Part shown: piece after piece, positions 34,495-43,650 of the stretch
Layout of the letters: every line of letters starts with the position of its first letter
How positions within the stretch are numbered: the first letter of the stretch is position 1
From: Peptoniphilaceae bacterium
GTDB taxonomy: Bacteria; Bacillota; Clostridia; Tissierellales; Peptoniphilaceae
Reading direction: 5' to 3'
DNA length: 64,000 bases
NCBI GenBank assembly: GCA_022779285.1
Contig: JALFST010000026.1
Location: 1 to 64,000 of the forward strand
Program-made: the position numbers and the translations under genes
The notes under the pieces: generated by a model
What the model saw: the letters and a program-made list of their open reading frames with translations, nothing else
The model's database searches: none
Told to the model about the DNA's origin: nothing

Positions 34495-35598
34495 ATGAAA
34501 ACAAGAAAACTGGCATATGGATTGATGGTGATAGGATTGGCCATGACTCTTGTGGCTTGCGGCGGGAAAAAAGACGGAGGAAAAACAGCGGCACCGGATC
34601 AGGCACAGGGTGCGGAATGGGACGCAAAGGCTGAAATTGATAAGGCTCTTGCAACATTGAAGGCAGGAGATCCTGTGCCGAATGTAGAAGAAAAAACGCT
34701 TACGCTGTCTACACATACTACGGAGCTTGATTCGAATAATGTGTATGCGATGGCATTCAAGAAAGCTGTTGAGGAGCTCTCGGGCGGCAAAATGAAAATA
34801 ACGGCGTATGCAAACGGCCAGCTTTTCGGGCAATCGGATGCACTTCAGGCAATTCAGCAGGGAACTTTGGATATTGCCAATTCGGATACAGCACTTTTAG
34901 CAAACTACAATCCTAAGGCGAGTATGCTTGATCTTCCTTATTTGATCAAAAACAGAGACCAGGCGATTAAGCTGGTTAAGAGCAAGGAGGTCACGGATGA
35001 GATTTCCACATGGATTGAAGACTCAGGGATGCATCTTCTTTCTATAATGCCCTTGAACTTTAGAAATTCTTTGATGAAAGATTCGAGCATAGGATCCTTT
35101 GAAAGCTTTAAAGGAGTTACGATGCGGACCCCGGAGGCGCCACATACGATTGCCGCATTTCGTGCATTTCAGGCAAATCCGACCGTTATCCCCTCCGGAG
35201 AGGCCTATACGGCGGTACAGACCGGAGTCGCCGATGGATTGGAAGGGCATGCTGAATATATGGTTCTCCAGAAGTTTTATGAGGTTGCCAAGAATTATGT
35301 CCAAACAAAGCATGTTTTTACCTTTACCGATTACGTTATGAGTAAAAAGGTTTATGACAGCTTAAGCGCCTCACAGAAAGAGGTCATTGATCGTGCGTCA
35401 GACGCTGCGCTGCAAGTATTTCTGCATTATACGGCAAATCTGTTTCCTGCCATGGAGGCAAGACTGAAGGAATTGGGTGTGACTTTTACCGAAACCGATC
35501 TTACTCCCTTCATGAATGCGACCAAGGCTTATAACGAAGAATATATTACGACGAATGGTCTCAATGAAATTTACGAAAAAGTGAATTCTTTTGAATAA
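34495..35598 (+). CDS. TRAP transporter substrate-binding lipoprotein (DctP family)
   Basis: A lipoprotein signal ends at Cys22 (LVAC). The rest is a DctP-type solute-binding domain: residues LTLSTHTTELDSN near 65, the family region with QIQQGTLDIANSD, and the conserved Arg in FRNSLMKD and MRTPEAP that would bind a carboxylate. TRAP systems import organic and sugar acids, so the ligand is probably an aldonic or uronic acid. AAGGAGGAGA precedes the ATG. A strong hairpin follows, before the membrane subunits. Confidence 0.9.
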   Translation: MKTRKLAYGLMVIGLAMTLVACGGKKDGGKTAAPDQAQGAEWDAKAEIDKALATLKAGDPVPNVEEKTLTLSTHTTELDSNNVYAMAFKKAVEELSGGKMKITAYANGQLFGQSDALQAIQQGTLDIANSDTALLANYNPKASMLDLPYLIKNRDQAIKLVKSKEVTDEISTWIEDSGMHLLSIMPLNFRNSLMKDSSIGSFESFKGVTMRTPEAPHTIAAFRAFQANPTVIPSGEAYTAVQTGVADGLEGHAEYMVLQKFYEVAKNYVQTKHVFTFTDYVMSKKVYDSLSASQKEVIDRASDAALQVFLHYTANLFPAMEARLKELGVTFTETDLTPFMNATKAYNEEYITTNGLNEIYEKVNSFE

Positions 35599-35607
35599 AG
35601 AAGAGAG

Positions 35608-35633
35608 GCCGGCTCTGATTTCTCAGAGCCGGC
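35608..35633 (+). promoter_or_regulatory. Intercistronic hairpin after the TRAP binding protein
   Basis: GCCGGCTCTGA-TTTC-TCAGAGCCGGC, a perfect 11-bp stem without U-tract. It may protect the 3' end of the binding-protein message or reduce read-through, so the binding protein is made in excess over the membrane subunits. Confidence 0.6.
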
Positions 35634-35654
35634 TGTCCCATAGAAAGGATCATT

Positions 35655-36143
35655 ATGACTAAGGTATTAAATAAGCTAAGACAGTTCACCAACGCAATTG
35701 TAATTTTATTTTTTGCTTTGGTAGTGGTTGTCGTATCGATTCAGGTATTTGCTCGATTCGTTCTGGGAACATCTATTCGATGGGCTGACGAATTTTCCAG
35801 ATTTGCATTTGTCTGGGTGATTTACCTCGGAGGAGCAATTACAATTCGTGACGGAAGAAATGTCTGCTTTGATTTGATATTAGAGGCACAAAAGGGATTC
35901 GCCTGGAAAATTATGTATACGGCAGTATTTTTACTATCGTCTCTGTTTCTGGTTTTGATCACTTATTTTGGAATCCTCGTCTGCATGTCCCTTATGTCGG
36001 AAACATCTCCGATTATGCAATTACCGATGTCCGTAGTGAGTTTATGCATACCGATAGGAGGAGTGCTCATGCTCATCGAAGAAATCTCATTGTACGTGAT
36101 GCATAAAGACGATCGGACAAAATCCGGACAGGAGGAACAATAA
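35655..36143 (+). CDS. TRAP transporter small membrane subunit (DctQ family)
   Basis: A 162-residue protein with four predicted membrane helices and the DctQ pattern RFVLGTSIRWADEFSR near residue 36, followed by GGAITIRDGRN. It forms the membrane complex with DctM. GAAAGGA precedes the ATG. Its stop and the dctM ATG share one base (TAATG). Confidence 0.92.
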   Translation: MTKVLNKLRQFTNAIVILFFALVVVVVSIQVFARFVLGTSIRWADEFSRFAFVWVIYLGGAITIRDGRNVCFDLILEAQKGFAWKIMYTAVFLLSSLFLVLITYFGILVCMSLMSETSPIMQLPMSVVSLCIPIGGVLMLIEEISLYVMHKDDRTKSGQEEQ

Positions 36144-37417
36144 TGCTACTCACTGCATTTATCATATTCTTGATTTGTTTATTTATTGGTGTCCCGATTG
36201 CATTTTCATTGGGAGTGGGATCCATTTTGGCGATCCTCATTGATGGATCGGTATCTCCGATGCTTGTTGCGCAAAAACTGTTTACAGGGGTGAATTCTTT
36301 TTCATTGATGGCAATTCCGTTTTTTATGCTTGCCGGTGAGCTTATGGAAGCAGGCGGGATTTCCGAAAAGCTTGTAAATATTGCAAAAGCGTTTGTGGGA
36401 CACATAACGGGTGGAATCGGAATGGTGGATATCGGAACGAGTACACTCTTTGCGGGTGTTTCAGGATCTGCAGCAGCGGATACTGCGGCTGTAGGCTCCA
36501 TGTTGATTCCATCGATGTTGAAGGATGGCTATCCGAGAGGATTGGCGGCGGTGATTCAGGCTACGGCGGGATCGCTGGGACCCATTATTCCTCCAAGCTT
36601 AACAATGATTATTTACTGCTCTTTGACCAATTTATCCATCGGAGAAGCTTTTATGGCAGGCGTGATTCCGGGAATTATCATCGCCTTCGGTACCGGTCTG
36701 GTTACCTGGCATTATGCTAAGAAGCTAAAGATCAAAGGTGGCAGAAAATATACATGGAAGGAACGCGGACAGGCTCTGAAGGATGGCATTTTTGCCATTA
36801 TCATGCCGATTATCATTATAGGCGGCATTGTCGGAGGAATTTTCACTCCGACGGAATCGGGTGCGATCGCTTGTGTGTATGCACTGATCATATCGATGTT
36901 TGTTTATAAAAAGCTGAAGATCAGCATGCTGCCGAAAGTATTATTAAAATCGGCATCTATGACCGGGATGTGTCTTCTGATTGTTGCGGGAGCGTCCATC
37001 TTCAGTTGGCTCGTTGCCTATGAACAATTTCCGTCATATGTTATCTCATTGTTTACCAGTTTGACAGACAGCAAGTACATTATCATGATTTTACTGGTGC
37101 TTTTCTTGCTATTTGTCGGCATGTTCATCGAGACGCTATCGGCAACGATTATTTGTGCACCGATTCTGATGCCGGTTGCAATTCAATATGGAATTGATCC
37201 GATTCAATTTGCGCTTATCATGGTGATTACACTCGTTTATGCAGGTGTCACGCCACCGGTCGGCGGCGTTCTTTTCATTACAATGGGCATAGCCAAGGCT
37301 AAGATGAAAGAGGTTTTGCCATATTTGCCTGCATACCTGGTTGCCGTGGTCATTGCCTTATTGCTCTTTATTTTCTTCCCCGGCATTGCGCTCTTTTTAC
37401 CGAGGTTATTATTTTAA
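36143..37417 (+). CDS. TRAP transporter large membrane subunit (DctM family)
   Basis: This 424-residue, about 12-helix protein forms the ion-coupled channel of the importer. Family features include GVPIAFSLG near the start, GGIGMVDIGTSTLFAGVSGSAAAD around residue 90, and PPSLTMIIY. Coupled to dctQ by a one-base overlap. The final part overlaps an alternative upstream reading of the SDR gene, which begins 10 bases after this stop. Confidence 0.93.
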   Translation: MLLTAFIIFLICLFIGVPIAFSLGVGSILAILIDGSVSPMLVAQKLFTGVNSFSLMAIPFFMLAGELMEAGGISEKLVNIAKAFVGHITGGIGMVDIGTSTLFAGVSGSAAADTAAVGSMLIPSMLKDGYPRGLAAVIQATAGSLGPIIPPSLTMIIYCSLTNLSIGEAFMAGVIPGIIIAFGTGLVTWHYAKKLKIKGGRKYTWKERGQALKDGIFAIIMPIIIIGGIVGGIFTPTESGAIACVYALIISMFVYKKLKISMLPKVLLKSASMTGMCLLIVAGASIFSWLVAYEQFPSYVISLFTSLTDSKYIIMILLVLFLLFVGMFIETLSATIICAPILMPVAIQYGIDPIQFALIMVITLVYAGVTPPVGGVLFITMGIAKAKMKEVLPYLPAYLVAVVIALLLFIFFPGIALFLPRLLF

Positions 37418-37427
37418 GGGGGACACT

Positions 37428-38264
37428 ATGAAATTTGATTTTACAAATAAAGTCGTAGCCATCACAGGAGCAGGGGGAATCCTATGTAGTGCGATGGCAA
37501 CGCATTTAGCAAAATGTCATGCGAAGGTATGCCTGCTTGATATTCATGAAGAAGCGGTAAAAAAGCTTGCGGAAGAATTACAAAAAGAGGGTTATGAAGC
37601 GATAGGGATTTATTGCAATGTGTTGGAGGAAGAATCCATTCGCCTTGCTCATGAAACCATACGGAAGCAATTCGGAAGGGTAAATTTTTTAATCAACGGA
37701 GCGGGAGGAAACAATCCAAAAGCAACAACGGACAGCCCGATTTTTTCAAAAAATCAAATGGGTAAGGAAAAAACGCTGTTTGATATTTCGGCAAAAGATT
37801 TTTCTTTTGTTTTCGATATCAATTTTACCGGAACCCTGCTTGTAACTCAGGAATTTGCCAAGGATATGATTGATATTGAGGATGCCGCTATTATTAATAT
37901 CGCTTCTGTCAACAGCTTCTTGCCATTGACAAAAATCCCCGCTTATTCTGCAGCAAAAGAAGCTTTGAGCAATTTTACAAAGTGGCTGGCGACGTATTTC
38001 TCCGGTGTAGGAATCCGTGTCAATGCGATCGCACCGGGATTTCTGCTGACATATCAAACAAAACCCTTATTTTACGAAGAAGATGGTATTACTCCCACAA
38101 AACGACTGAGTCAAATTCTGGAAGGTACTCCTATGAAACGATTAGGAAATCCGGAGGAGCTTTTAGGGACAATCTGCTATTTATTGGACTCGGATCTTTC
38201 CGGTTTTGTGACGGGAGCCATTCTCCCCGTAGACGGAGGATATACAGCGTATAGTGGAGTATAA
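37428..38264 (+). CDS. Short-chain dehydrogenase, UxuB/D-mannonate oxidoreductase-like
   Basis: An NAD(P)-dependent SDR with the TGAGGIL nucleotide loop, NGAGGNNPKATT, catalytic Ser in ASVNSF and YxxxK in YSAAK, and the C-terminus VDGGYTAYSGV typical of the fructuronate reductase (UxuB/YjmF) subgroup. That group interconverts a C5 keto and a C5 hydroxyl in hexonates. Here it may form or remove the 5-keto group of a 2-deoxyhexonate feeding IolC. The start at 37428 follows AAGGGGGA. 278 residues. Confidence 0.85.
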   Translation: MKFDFTNKVVAITGAGGILCSAMATHLAKCHAKVCLLDIHEEAVKKLAEELQKEGYEAIGIYCNVLEEESIRLAHETIRKQFGRVNFLINGAGGNNPKATTDSPIFSKNQMGKEKTLFDISAKDFSFVFDINFTGTLLVTQEFAKDMIDIEDAAIINIASVNSFLPLTKIPAYSAAKEALSNFTKWLATYFSGVGIRVNAIAPGFLLTYQTKPLFYEEDGITPTKRLSQILEGTPMKRLGNPEELLGTICYLLDSDLSGFVTGAILPVDGGYTAYSGV

Positions 38265-38266
38265 AA

Positions 38267-39295
38267 ATGAAAGCCATTCAAATAAAAAACATAAAAGAAA
38301 TCCATCTCGTTGAGGTGGAAGAGCCTGAGGTCCGTCAGAATTATAGCAAGATCAAGGTGTTGTCCATGGGCGTCTGCGGCTCGGATGTGCATGCCTATGC
38401 CGGAAAAAGCCCCAATGTCACCTATCCGGTGATCATCGGTCATGAAATTGTCGGTGAAATCGTTGAAATCGGAGCAGGAGAAAATCCAAACAATTTAAAG
38501 GTCGGAGACCGCGTCGTACTCAACCCCTATCTTTACTGCGGCGAATGTTATCCTTGCAGACAAGGAAGGACAAATGCATGTACGCGTCTGCGCTGCTTAG
38601 GAGTACAGACTGATGGCGCAATGAGCGAGTACTTTGTGCATCCGACGGCGATGATGATTCGAATTCCGGATTCCATTGATGATGTTTTAGGTGCTGTGAT
38701 TGAACCGACAGTGATTGCTCTCCATGCACTTCATACAGTGGAAGGAAAAGCCGGTGAACATATAGTCATTATTGGAGCCGGATGTATCGGACTATTAACT
38801 GCTCTTGTAGCAAAAGCGAAGGGCATGAATGTGATTGTCGCGGACGTGGTGGATGAACGTCTCAAGATAGCACAGAAAATGGGTGTGGATGGAACTGTCA
38901 ATCCGACTCAAGAGAATGCATTGGATAAAATTTCAAAGCTGACCCAGGGAAGAATGGCGGAATGTGTTTGTGAGATGTCCGGATCTACAGCAGGTGTGCG
39001 TAATACTTTAGACTATGCGGCAGCTACAGGGCGTATCGCATTGACAGGATGGCCCAATCAATCGGTAGAGCTTCCGACGGCGATGATTACACGAAAGGAG
39101 CTCCAGATTCGTGGATCCAGAACCGGCGTGAATGCTGAATTTGAGGAAGTTGTTGCGTTGATTCAGGAAGGAAAGATTGATCCCGGGAAGGTGGTCTCCA
39201 AGGTCGGCAGGTTCCCGGAATTGCCGGCAATGATCGCTGAACTGGAAAGAAACCCGGGAAGTGCGATTAAGCTGATTGCCGTTGCAGAAAAATAG
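38267..39295 (+). CDS. Zinc-dependent medium-chain alcohol dehydrogenase
   Basis: A 342-residue MDR enzyme: catalytic zinc ligand Cys in GVCGSDVHAY, GHEIVGE, structural-zinc cysteines in YCGECYPCRQGRTNAC, and the Rossmann loop GAGCIG near 170. It resembles polyol and hexonate dehydrogenases (for example the L-galactonate oxidoreductase group). Substrate not fixed by sequence. It starts two bases after the SDR stop. It may oxidise another epimer of the SDR substrate at C5. Confidence 0.85.
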   Translation: MKAIQIKNIKEIHLVEVEEPEVRQNYSKIKVLSMGVCGSDVHAYAGKSPNVTYPVIIGHEIVGEIVEIGAGENPNNLKVGDRVVLNPYLYCGECYPCRQGRTNACTRLRCLGVQTDGAMSEYFVHPTAMMIRIPDSIDDVLGAVIEPTVIALHALHTVEGKAGEHIVIIGAGCIGLLTALVAKAKGMNVIVADVVDERLKIAQKMGVDGTVNPTQENALDKISKLTQGRMAECVCEMSGSTAGVRNTLDYAAATGRIALTGWPNQSVELPTAMITRKELQIRGSRTGVNAEFEEVVALIQEGKIDPGKVVSKVGRFPELPAMIAELERNPGSAIKLIAVAEK

Positions 39296-39304
39296 GAGGA
39301 TATT

Positions 39305-40822
39305 ATGGCAGAAATTTTGAAAATGAAATATTGCGTCAATGGAGAGTGGAAGGATTCTAAAACAGAGAAATACTTTGATGTAACCGATTCGAGTACAGGA
39401 GAGGTCATCGCGAAGGTTCCAAGCTGTACAAAGGAAGAGGTGGAAGAGGCGATCACCTCAGCGCAAAATGCGTTTGAAAGCTGGTCCGGATTATCTTTAA
39501 GTCGACGCACGCAGTACCTTTTCACGTGGAGAAATGTGCTTGTAGAGCACTTGGAAGAACTGGCATTGCTCTGCGCTAAGGAGCTGGGGAAAAATATTGC
39601 GGAAGCTCGTGGAGATGTTCTGAAAGCCATTGAACCGACCGAGTTTGCAACCGGAATCTCTTTTGCTTCTCAGGGACATGCATCATTGAATGTCACGACA
39701 GGATATGATACGGCAACTTATCGCGAACCCTTGGGGGTGGTCGGCGGAATTGTTCCATTTAATTTCCCGGCAATGATTCCTTGGGGATGGATGGTTCCAC
39801 TTGCTTTGGCAACAGGAAATACCGTTGTGCTGAAGGCGAATACACAAACGCCGCTTACGTCAATGCGCATGCTGGAGCTTTTCTATGATGAAGCGAAATT
39901 CCCAAAAGGAGTTGTCAACCTTGTAACGTGCAGCCGGCATGAGGCGGAAATTCTTTTGACGGATTCCCGTGTCAAAGCGATTACCTTTGTAGGTACGACT
40001 GGAGTTGGAAAACACATCTATTCGGTTGCTTCTGCCAATGGAAAGCGTGTTCAAGCACAATGTGAGGCAAAAAATCATGCTCTTGTACTTGAGGATGCCG
40101 ATCTTGAAAGCGCAACAAAGGCTATTATCAATTCCACCTATGGATGTGCAGGAATGCGCTGTATGGCACTTCCCGTGATTGTTGTTCAGGAGAGCATTGC
40201 GGATAAATTTGTGGCTTTGTTAAAGGAAAAAGCGATGGCGATGAAGGTGGGATGCGCCTATGATGAAAGCACACAGCTGGGCCCGGTTGTTTCGCAAAAA
40301 CACAAGGATTCTGTCATCCGATGGATTGATAAAGGAATCGAAGAGGGCGCTGAGTTGATCCTTGATGGTAGAAACATCGTTGTAGAAGGATATGAAGGTG
40401 GATATTTTGTCGGGCCTACAATTTTCGACCATGTGACAGAGGAGATGTCTGTAGGAACACAGGAAATTTTTGGACCGGTTACGCTTATTAAACGTGTCAA
40501 GGATTTTGAAGAAGGCTTGAAGATTATGAACCGGAATCCGTTTGCCAACGGCTCTGTAATTTTCACACAAAGCGGATATTATGCACGTGAATTTGAAATG
40601 CATACGGATGGCGGAATGGTAGGAATTAATGTAGGCATTCCGGTGCCGACGGCATATTTCCCGTTCTCCGGCAACAAGGATTCCTTCTTTGGAGATCTCC
40701 ATGTATTGGGAGCGGACGGCGTTCGATTCTTTACACGTGCGAAGACGGTGACAAAGCACTGGTTTGATGAGCACTCGAAATATAAAGCGGTAGATACCTG
40801 GGAGGGCTCTGTGGATCGATAA
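39305..40822 (+). CDS. Methylmalonate/malonate semialdehyde dehydrogenase, IolA/MmsA-like
   Basis: This CoA-acylating aldehyde dehydrogenase converts malonate semialdehyde to acetyl-CoA and CO2 in the IolA prototype. The 505-residue protein shows the MMSDH features GIVPFNFPAMIPWGW, the catalytic Cys286 in GMRCMA (usually GERCMA), and the C-terminal FPFSGNKDSFFGDLH. It completes the IolC-IolJ-IolA set in this operon. AGGAGG precedes the ATG. It is the last gene, closed by a terminator. Confidence 0.9.
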   Translation: MAEILKMKYCVNGEWKDSKTEKYFDVTDSSTGEVIAKVPSCTKEEVEEAITSAQNAFESWSGLSLSRRTQYLFTWRNVLVEHLEELALLCAKELGKNIAEARGDVLKAIEPTEFATGISFASQGHASLNVTTGYDTATYREPLGVVGGIVPFNFPAMIPWGWMVPLALATGNTVVLKANTQTPLTSMRMLELFYDEAKFPKGVVNLVTCSRHEAEILLTDSRVKAITFVGTTGVGKHIYSVASANGKRVQAQCEAKNHALVLEDADLESATKAIINSTYGCAGMRCMALPVIVVQESIADKFVALLKEKAMAMKVGCAYDESTQLGPVVSQKHKDSVIRWIDKGIEEGAELILDGRNIVVEGYEGGYFVGPTIFDHVTEEMSVGTQEIFGPVTLIKRVKDFEEGLKIMNRNPFANGSVIFTQSGYYAREFEMHTDGGMVGINVGIPVPTAYFPFSGNKDSFFGDLHVLGADGVRFFTRAKTVTKHWFDEHSKYKAVDTWEGSVDR

Positions 40823-40876
40823 GAAAGCTTTTCGGAAGGCAAGCCGCATACTCAAAATTTTGCAAAAAAGCAAGAA

Positions 40877-40919
40877 AGGATAAATTTCAGCGGAAAATGC
40901 TGAGATTTATCCTTTTTTC
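40877..40919 (+). terminator. Terminator of the iol-like/TRAP operon
   Basis: GGATAAAT-x-TCAGC and GCTGA-x-ATTTATCC around seven bases, followed by TTTTTT. Confidence 0.88.
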
Positions 40920-40983
40920 ATGAATGACAGTCAGAATCTAATATTTCAATTATATAAAAGTACTTTTAAAATAAAAAATATTA

Positions 40984-41039
40984 TTGAAAATCATTTTAAT
41001 TGATGATAAAATCCTGCCAAGATATTAAAACGTTTTCAA
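40984..41039 (+). promoter_or_regulatory. Promoter and cre-like site of the PTS operon
   Basis: TTGAAA, 17 bases, TAAAAT (40984-41012) is followed at 41025-41039 by TTAAAACGTTTTCAA. On the minus strand this fits the CcpA cre consensus (WTGNAANCGNWNNCW) except for one base. The site covers about +6 to +20, where CcpA binding would repress. The nearby AT-rich region to 41113 holds no gene. Confidence 0.6.
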
Positions 41040-41113
41040 AGGAAAAAAGAACAACATATATTGTGAAATTGAGCCAAAGATTTGATATGTCATAGAAAGG
41101 AGACGAATACTGT

Positions 41114-41950
41114 ATGGACGCTTCTGTAGTTACATTAATTGAATCAAAATCTCAGCAATTTACAGCCTCAGATGCAACGATAGCGAAATTTTTTCTCGAG
41201 ACAGCATTGGATAAGGATTCTGATTTATCATCGGAATTCATATCAAAGAAACTTTTTGTTTCGGAGTCAGCATTAACTCGTTTTGCCAAAAAATTGGGTT
41301 TTGCGGGATATAGAGAGTTTGTATATGAGCTGAAAAAAATGAATTCGGGTGTCGCGTCGCGGTTTCGTCGGCTGCAAACTCCGGTTTTTGACACATATCA
41401 GGAATTACTCACGAAAAGCGAACATCTTTTTCAATTTGATGAAATCGCTTCCGTCGTTGATAAAATTCTTCGAAGCAGAAAGCTTTTTGTGTATGGAATG
41501 GGAAGCTCGGGTTTAATCGGTGAGGAATTTTGCCAGAGACTGGTTCGTTTGGGATTTGATGCAGAATGCGTGCATGATGCGCATCGGCTAAGTTTTAATC
41601 ATGTGCGTTTAACAGAAGAATCCGTGGTGATAGGCATTAGCTACAGTGGCACCACGCATGAAGTAGTGGATGCACTTCTTGAAGCAAAAAAGAAAAAAGC
41701 AACAACAATCTTATTAGTCTCTGTCAATGATCCAATCTTGTTTGATCAGTTTGACAGCGTCCTTCTCTTGCCTGTTAAGAAAAATCTCGATTACAGCAAT
41801 ATCATTTCACCGCAGTTTCCGGCCATGATTTTACTCGATTTGATCTATGGACTTATTTTGCACTCCGGTGAAGAAACCAAGAAAAACTTTAATCAAGCGA
41901 TATCGGACTTAATGAGAACTGTTAGAGGAAAAGAATGGGAGGGAGAATGA
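41114..41950 (+). CDS. RpiR-family transcriptional regulator
   Basis: An N-terminal RpiR helix-turn-helix domain (1-77, with FVSESALTRFAKKLGFAGYREF) is joined to a SIS phosphosugar-binding domain (about 110-240, with VYGMGSSGL and GISYSGTTHEVV). RpiR proteins with SIS domains sense sugar phosphates, often amino-sugar phosphates. It is the first gene of the PTS/nanE operon and probably controls it. AAAGGAG lies 11 bases before the ATG. The stop overlaps EIIA as ATGA. Confidence 0.88.
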   Translation: MDASVVTLIESKSQQFTASDATIAKFFLETALDKDSDLSSEFISKKLFVSESALTRFAKKLGFAGYREFVYELKKMNSGVASRFRRLQTPVFDTYQELLTKSEHLFQFDEIASVVDKILRSRKLFVYGMGSSGLIGEEFCQRLVRLGFDAECVHDAHRLSFNHVRLTEESVVIGISYSGTTHEVVDALLEAKKKKATTILLVSVNDPILFDQFDSVLLLPVKKNLDYSNIISPQFPAMILLDLIYGLILHSGEETKKNFNQAISDLMRTVRGKEWEGE

Positions 41951-42396
41951 TCGGAATTATTTTAGTAACACATTCTGAATTCGCTATGGGACTGAAGAAG
42001 GCAGCGGAAATGATCGCCGGCTCGCAAGAAAAATTGGATGCGATCAGTTTTATGGAAGGAGAATCGATTGAAGCATTAAGTGAAAAAATTAAAGAAACCG
42101 CGCAAAGGTATGAAGACAAAAGTGAGAAATATGTTGTCATGGTGGATATGCATGGGGCCACACCGTTTAATGCGGCTTGTCTTGCATTAGCACAGTTTGA
42201 TACGCATATTTTGACCGGTGTGAATTTGCCCATGCTGCTCAGTCTTTTGATGAGTCGGGATGCAGATTCTGATTATTCCGAGCTCCTGTCATCTTGTACA
42301 AAAGATGCCGGTGAATCCGTGCAAGATGTCGGTATGGTCGAAATGTTTGGAAAAACTAAAAAAGGAGAAAAACATGATTGTTTTAGTTCGATGTGA
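41947..42396 (+). CDS. PTS mannose-family EIIA component
   Basis: The cytosolic phospho-carrier accepts phosphate from HPr on His9 (in ILVTHSEFAMG) and passes it to EIIB. Later family features include DMHGATPFNAA. The start at 41947 follows GGGAGGGAGA, four codons into a longer frame. The C-terminus runs 23 bases into the EIIB gene, giving a short unusual tail. 149 residues. Confidence 0.88.
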   Translation: MIGIILVTHSEFAMGLKKAAEMIAGSQEKLDAISFMEGESIEALSEKIKETAQRYEDKSEKYVVMVDMHGATPFNAACLALAQFDTHILTGVNLPMLLSLLMSRDADSDYSELLSSCTKDAGESVQDVGMVEMFGKTKKGEKHDCFSSM

Positions 42397-42859
42397 TGAC
42401 CGGTTAATTCACGGTCAAAGTATGACGGTGATTGTCAAAGAATACAAGGTAGATAACATCATTGTTATTGACGCACCGACCGCCTCCAATGCCATTCTAA
42501 AGACGATTTTTCAAAAGGCGGTTCCTTCGTCCATGACTGCCGATGTTTTCAGTGTGGAGGATGCGATTCCATCTATTCAGACGGCGCTTAACGATGACAG
42601 CAGAACAGAGGTTCTTATGAAATCTCCCATGGATTATATAGAACTGCTCAACAAGATAAAGGATTTTCCGAAAACACTCAACGTCGGACCGCAATCGGCC
42701 CGCGCTAATACGATTAAGGTAACGCAAGCGATTCACATCTTGCCCGAAGAAGGCGCTGCCTTAAAAGAAGCAGCAAGCCAAGGAGCTATGATTTATTTTC
42801 AGCAGGTTCCTTCGCAGCAGCGTGTGGACTGGGAACAAGTGGCAAGCAAATTTGAGTAA
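42374..42859 (+). CDS. PTS mannose/fructose/sorbose-family EIIB component
   Basis: This 161-residue cytosolic phosphotransfer protein carries the active-site pattern RCDDRLIHGQ, with His14 as phosphate acceptor. The ATG at 42374 follows AAAGGAGAAA inside the EIIA gene. A longer reading from 42260 has no support. It phosphorylates the sugar as it passes EIIC/EIID. Confidence 0.92.
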   Translation: MIVLVRCDDRLIHGQSMTVIVKEYKVDNIIVIDAPTASNAILKTIFQKAVPSSMTADVFSVEDAIPSIQTALNDDSRTEVLMKSPMDYIELLNKIKDFPKTLNVGPQSARANTIKVTQAIHILPEEGAALKEAASQGAMIYFQQVPSQQRVDWEQVASKFE

Positions 42860-42890
42860 CGTTGGCTAGGAAAATTCGTTAGGAGGAATT

Positions 42891-43637
42891 ATGAATTTAA
42901 TTCAAGCATTGCTTTTAGGCCTGTTTGGATGGATGAGCTCCATTTACTCACCTGTCCTTATTGGAGGTTTGGGAGGTTGGTATACTCTGGGACGACCGCT
43001 GGTTTCAGGAGCGGTGATCGGCCTCATTTTGGGAGATTTGCAGCAAGGAATTATATTGGGCGCCGCAGTACAAACTTTATATATCGGTTTGGTCACCCCG
43101 GGTGGAACGATGCCCGCAGACGTAAACTATGCGGCATGGATCGGAATTCCCCTTGCCATGGTTGCCGGTGCAGGGACAGAATATGCGCTGACCTTGTCCG
43201 TGCCGCTGTCCGGACTCGGTGTTCTGGCGGTATATGGACTTTTGGCCGTCAACCTGTATTTCGTGCATAAGCAAGATAAATGCATTGAAGAAGGCAAGCT
43301 GGAGCAAGCATCGAACATTCCGGTGATCGGTCAGTTCACAAACTTCCTTTTCCGATTTGTACCGATTTTTTTAATCACGTATTTCGGTTCCGGGATTATG
43401 ACAAAGATTGTAGCAATGATTCCGCAACAGGTAACGGATATTCTGCAGATCTTTTCCAATATGCTTCCGCTCGTTGGTTTTATGCTGTTGGTTCGCACAC
43501 TTGTACATCGTGATTTGGACATGGTATTATTTCTGTTCGGATTTGTTCTCATCGTCGTTGCACAGTGGAGCATTATTCCGGTCTTGATTTGCGCGCTCCT
43601 TATTGCTTATTTGAACTTTCGGGCCCATGAGGCGTAG
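42891..43637 (+). CDS. PTS mannose/fructose/sorbose-family EIIC component
   Basis: This membrane permease subunit (248 residues, about seven helices) has the EIIC pattern GLILGDLQQGIILGAAVQTLYIG and PGGTMPADVNYAAWIG near residues 38-84. It forms the sugar channel with EIID. TAGGAGG precedes the ATG. Confidence 0.93.
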   Translation: MNLIQALLLGLFGWMSSIYSPVLIGGLGGWYTLGRPLVSGAVIGLILGDLQQGIILGAAVQTLYIGLVTPGGTMPADVNYAAWIGIPLAMVAGAGTEYALTLSVPLSGLGVLAVYGLLAVNLYFVHKQDKCIEEGKLEQASNIPVIGQFTNFLFRFVPIFLITYFGSGIMTKIVAMIPQQVTDILQIFSNMLPLVGFMLLVRTLVHRDLDMVLFLFGFVLIVVAQWSIIPVLICALLIAYLNFRAHEA

Positions 43638-43650
43638 AAAGGAGATCCAA

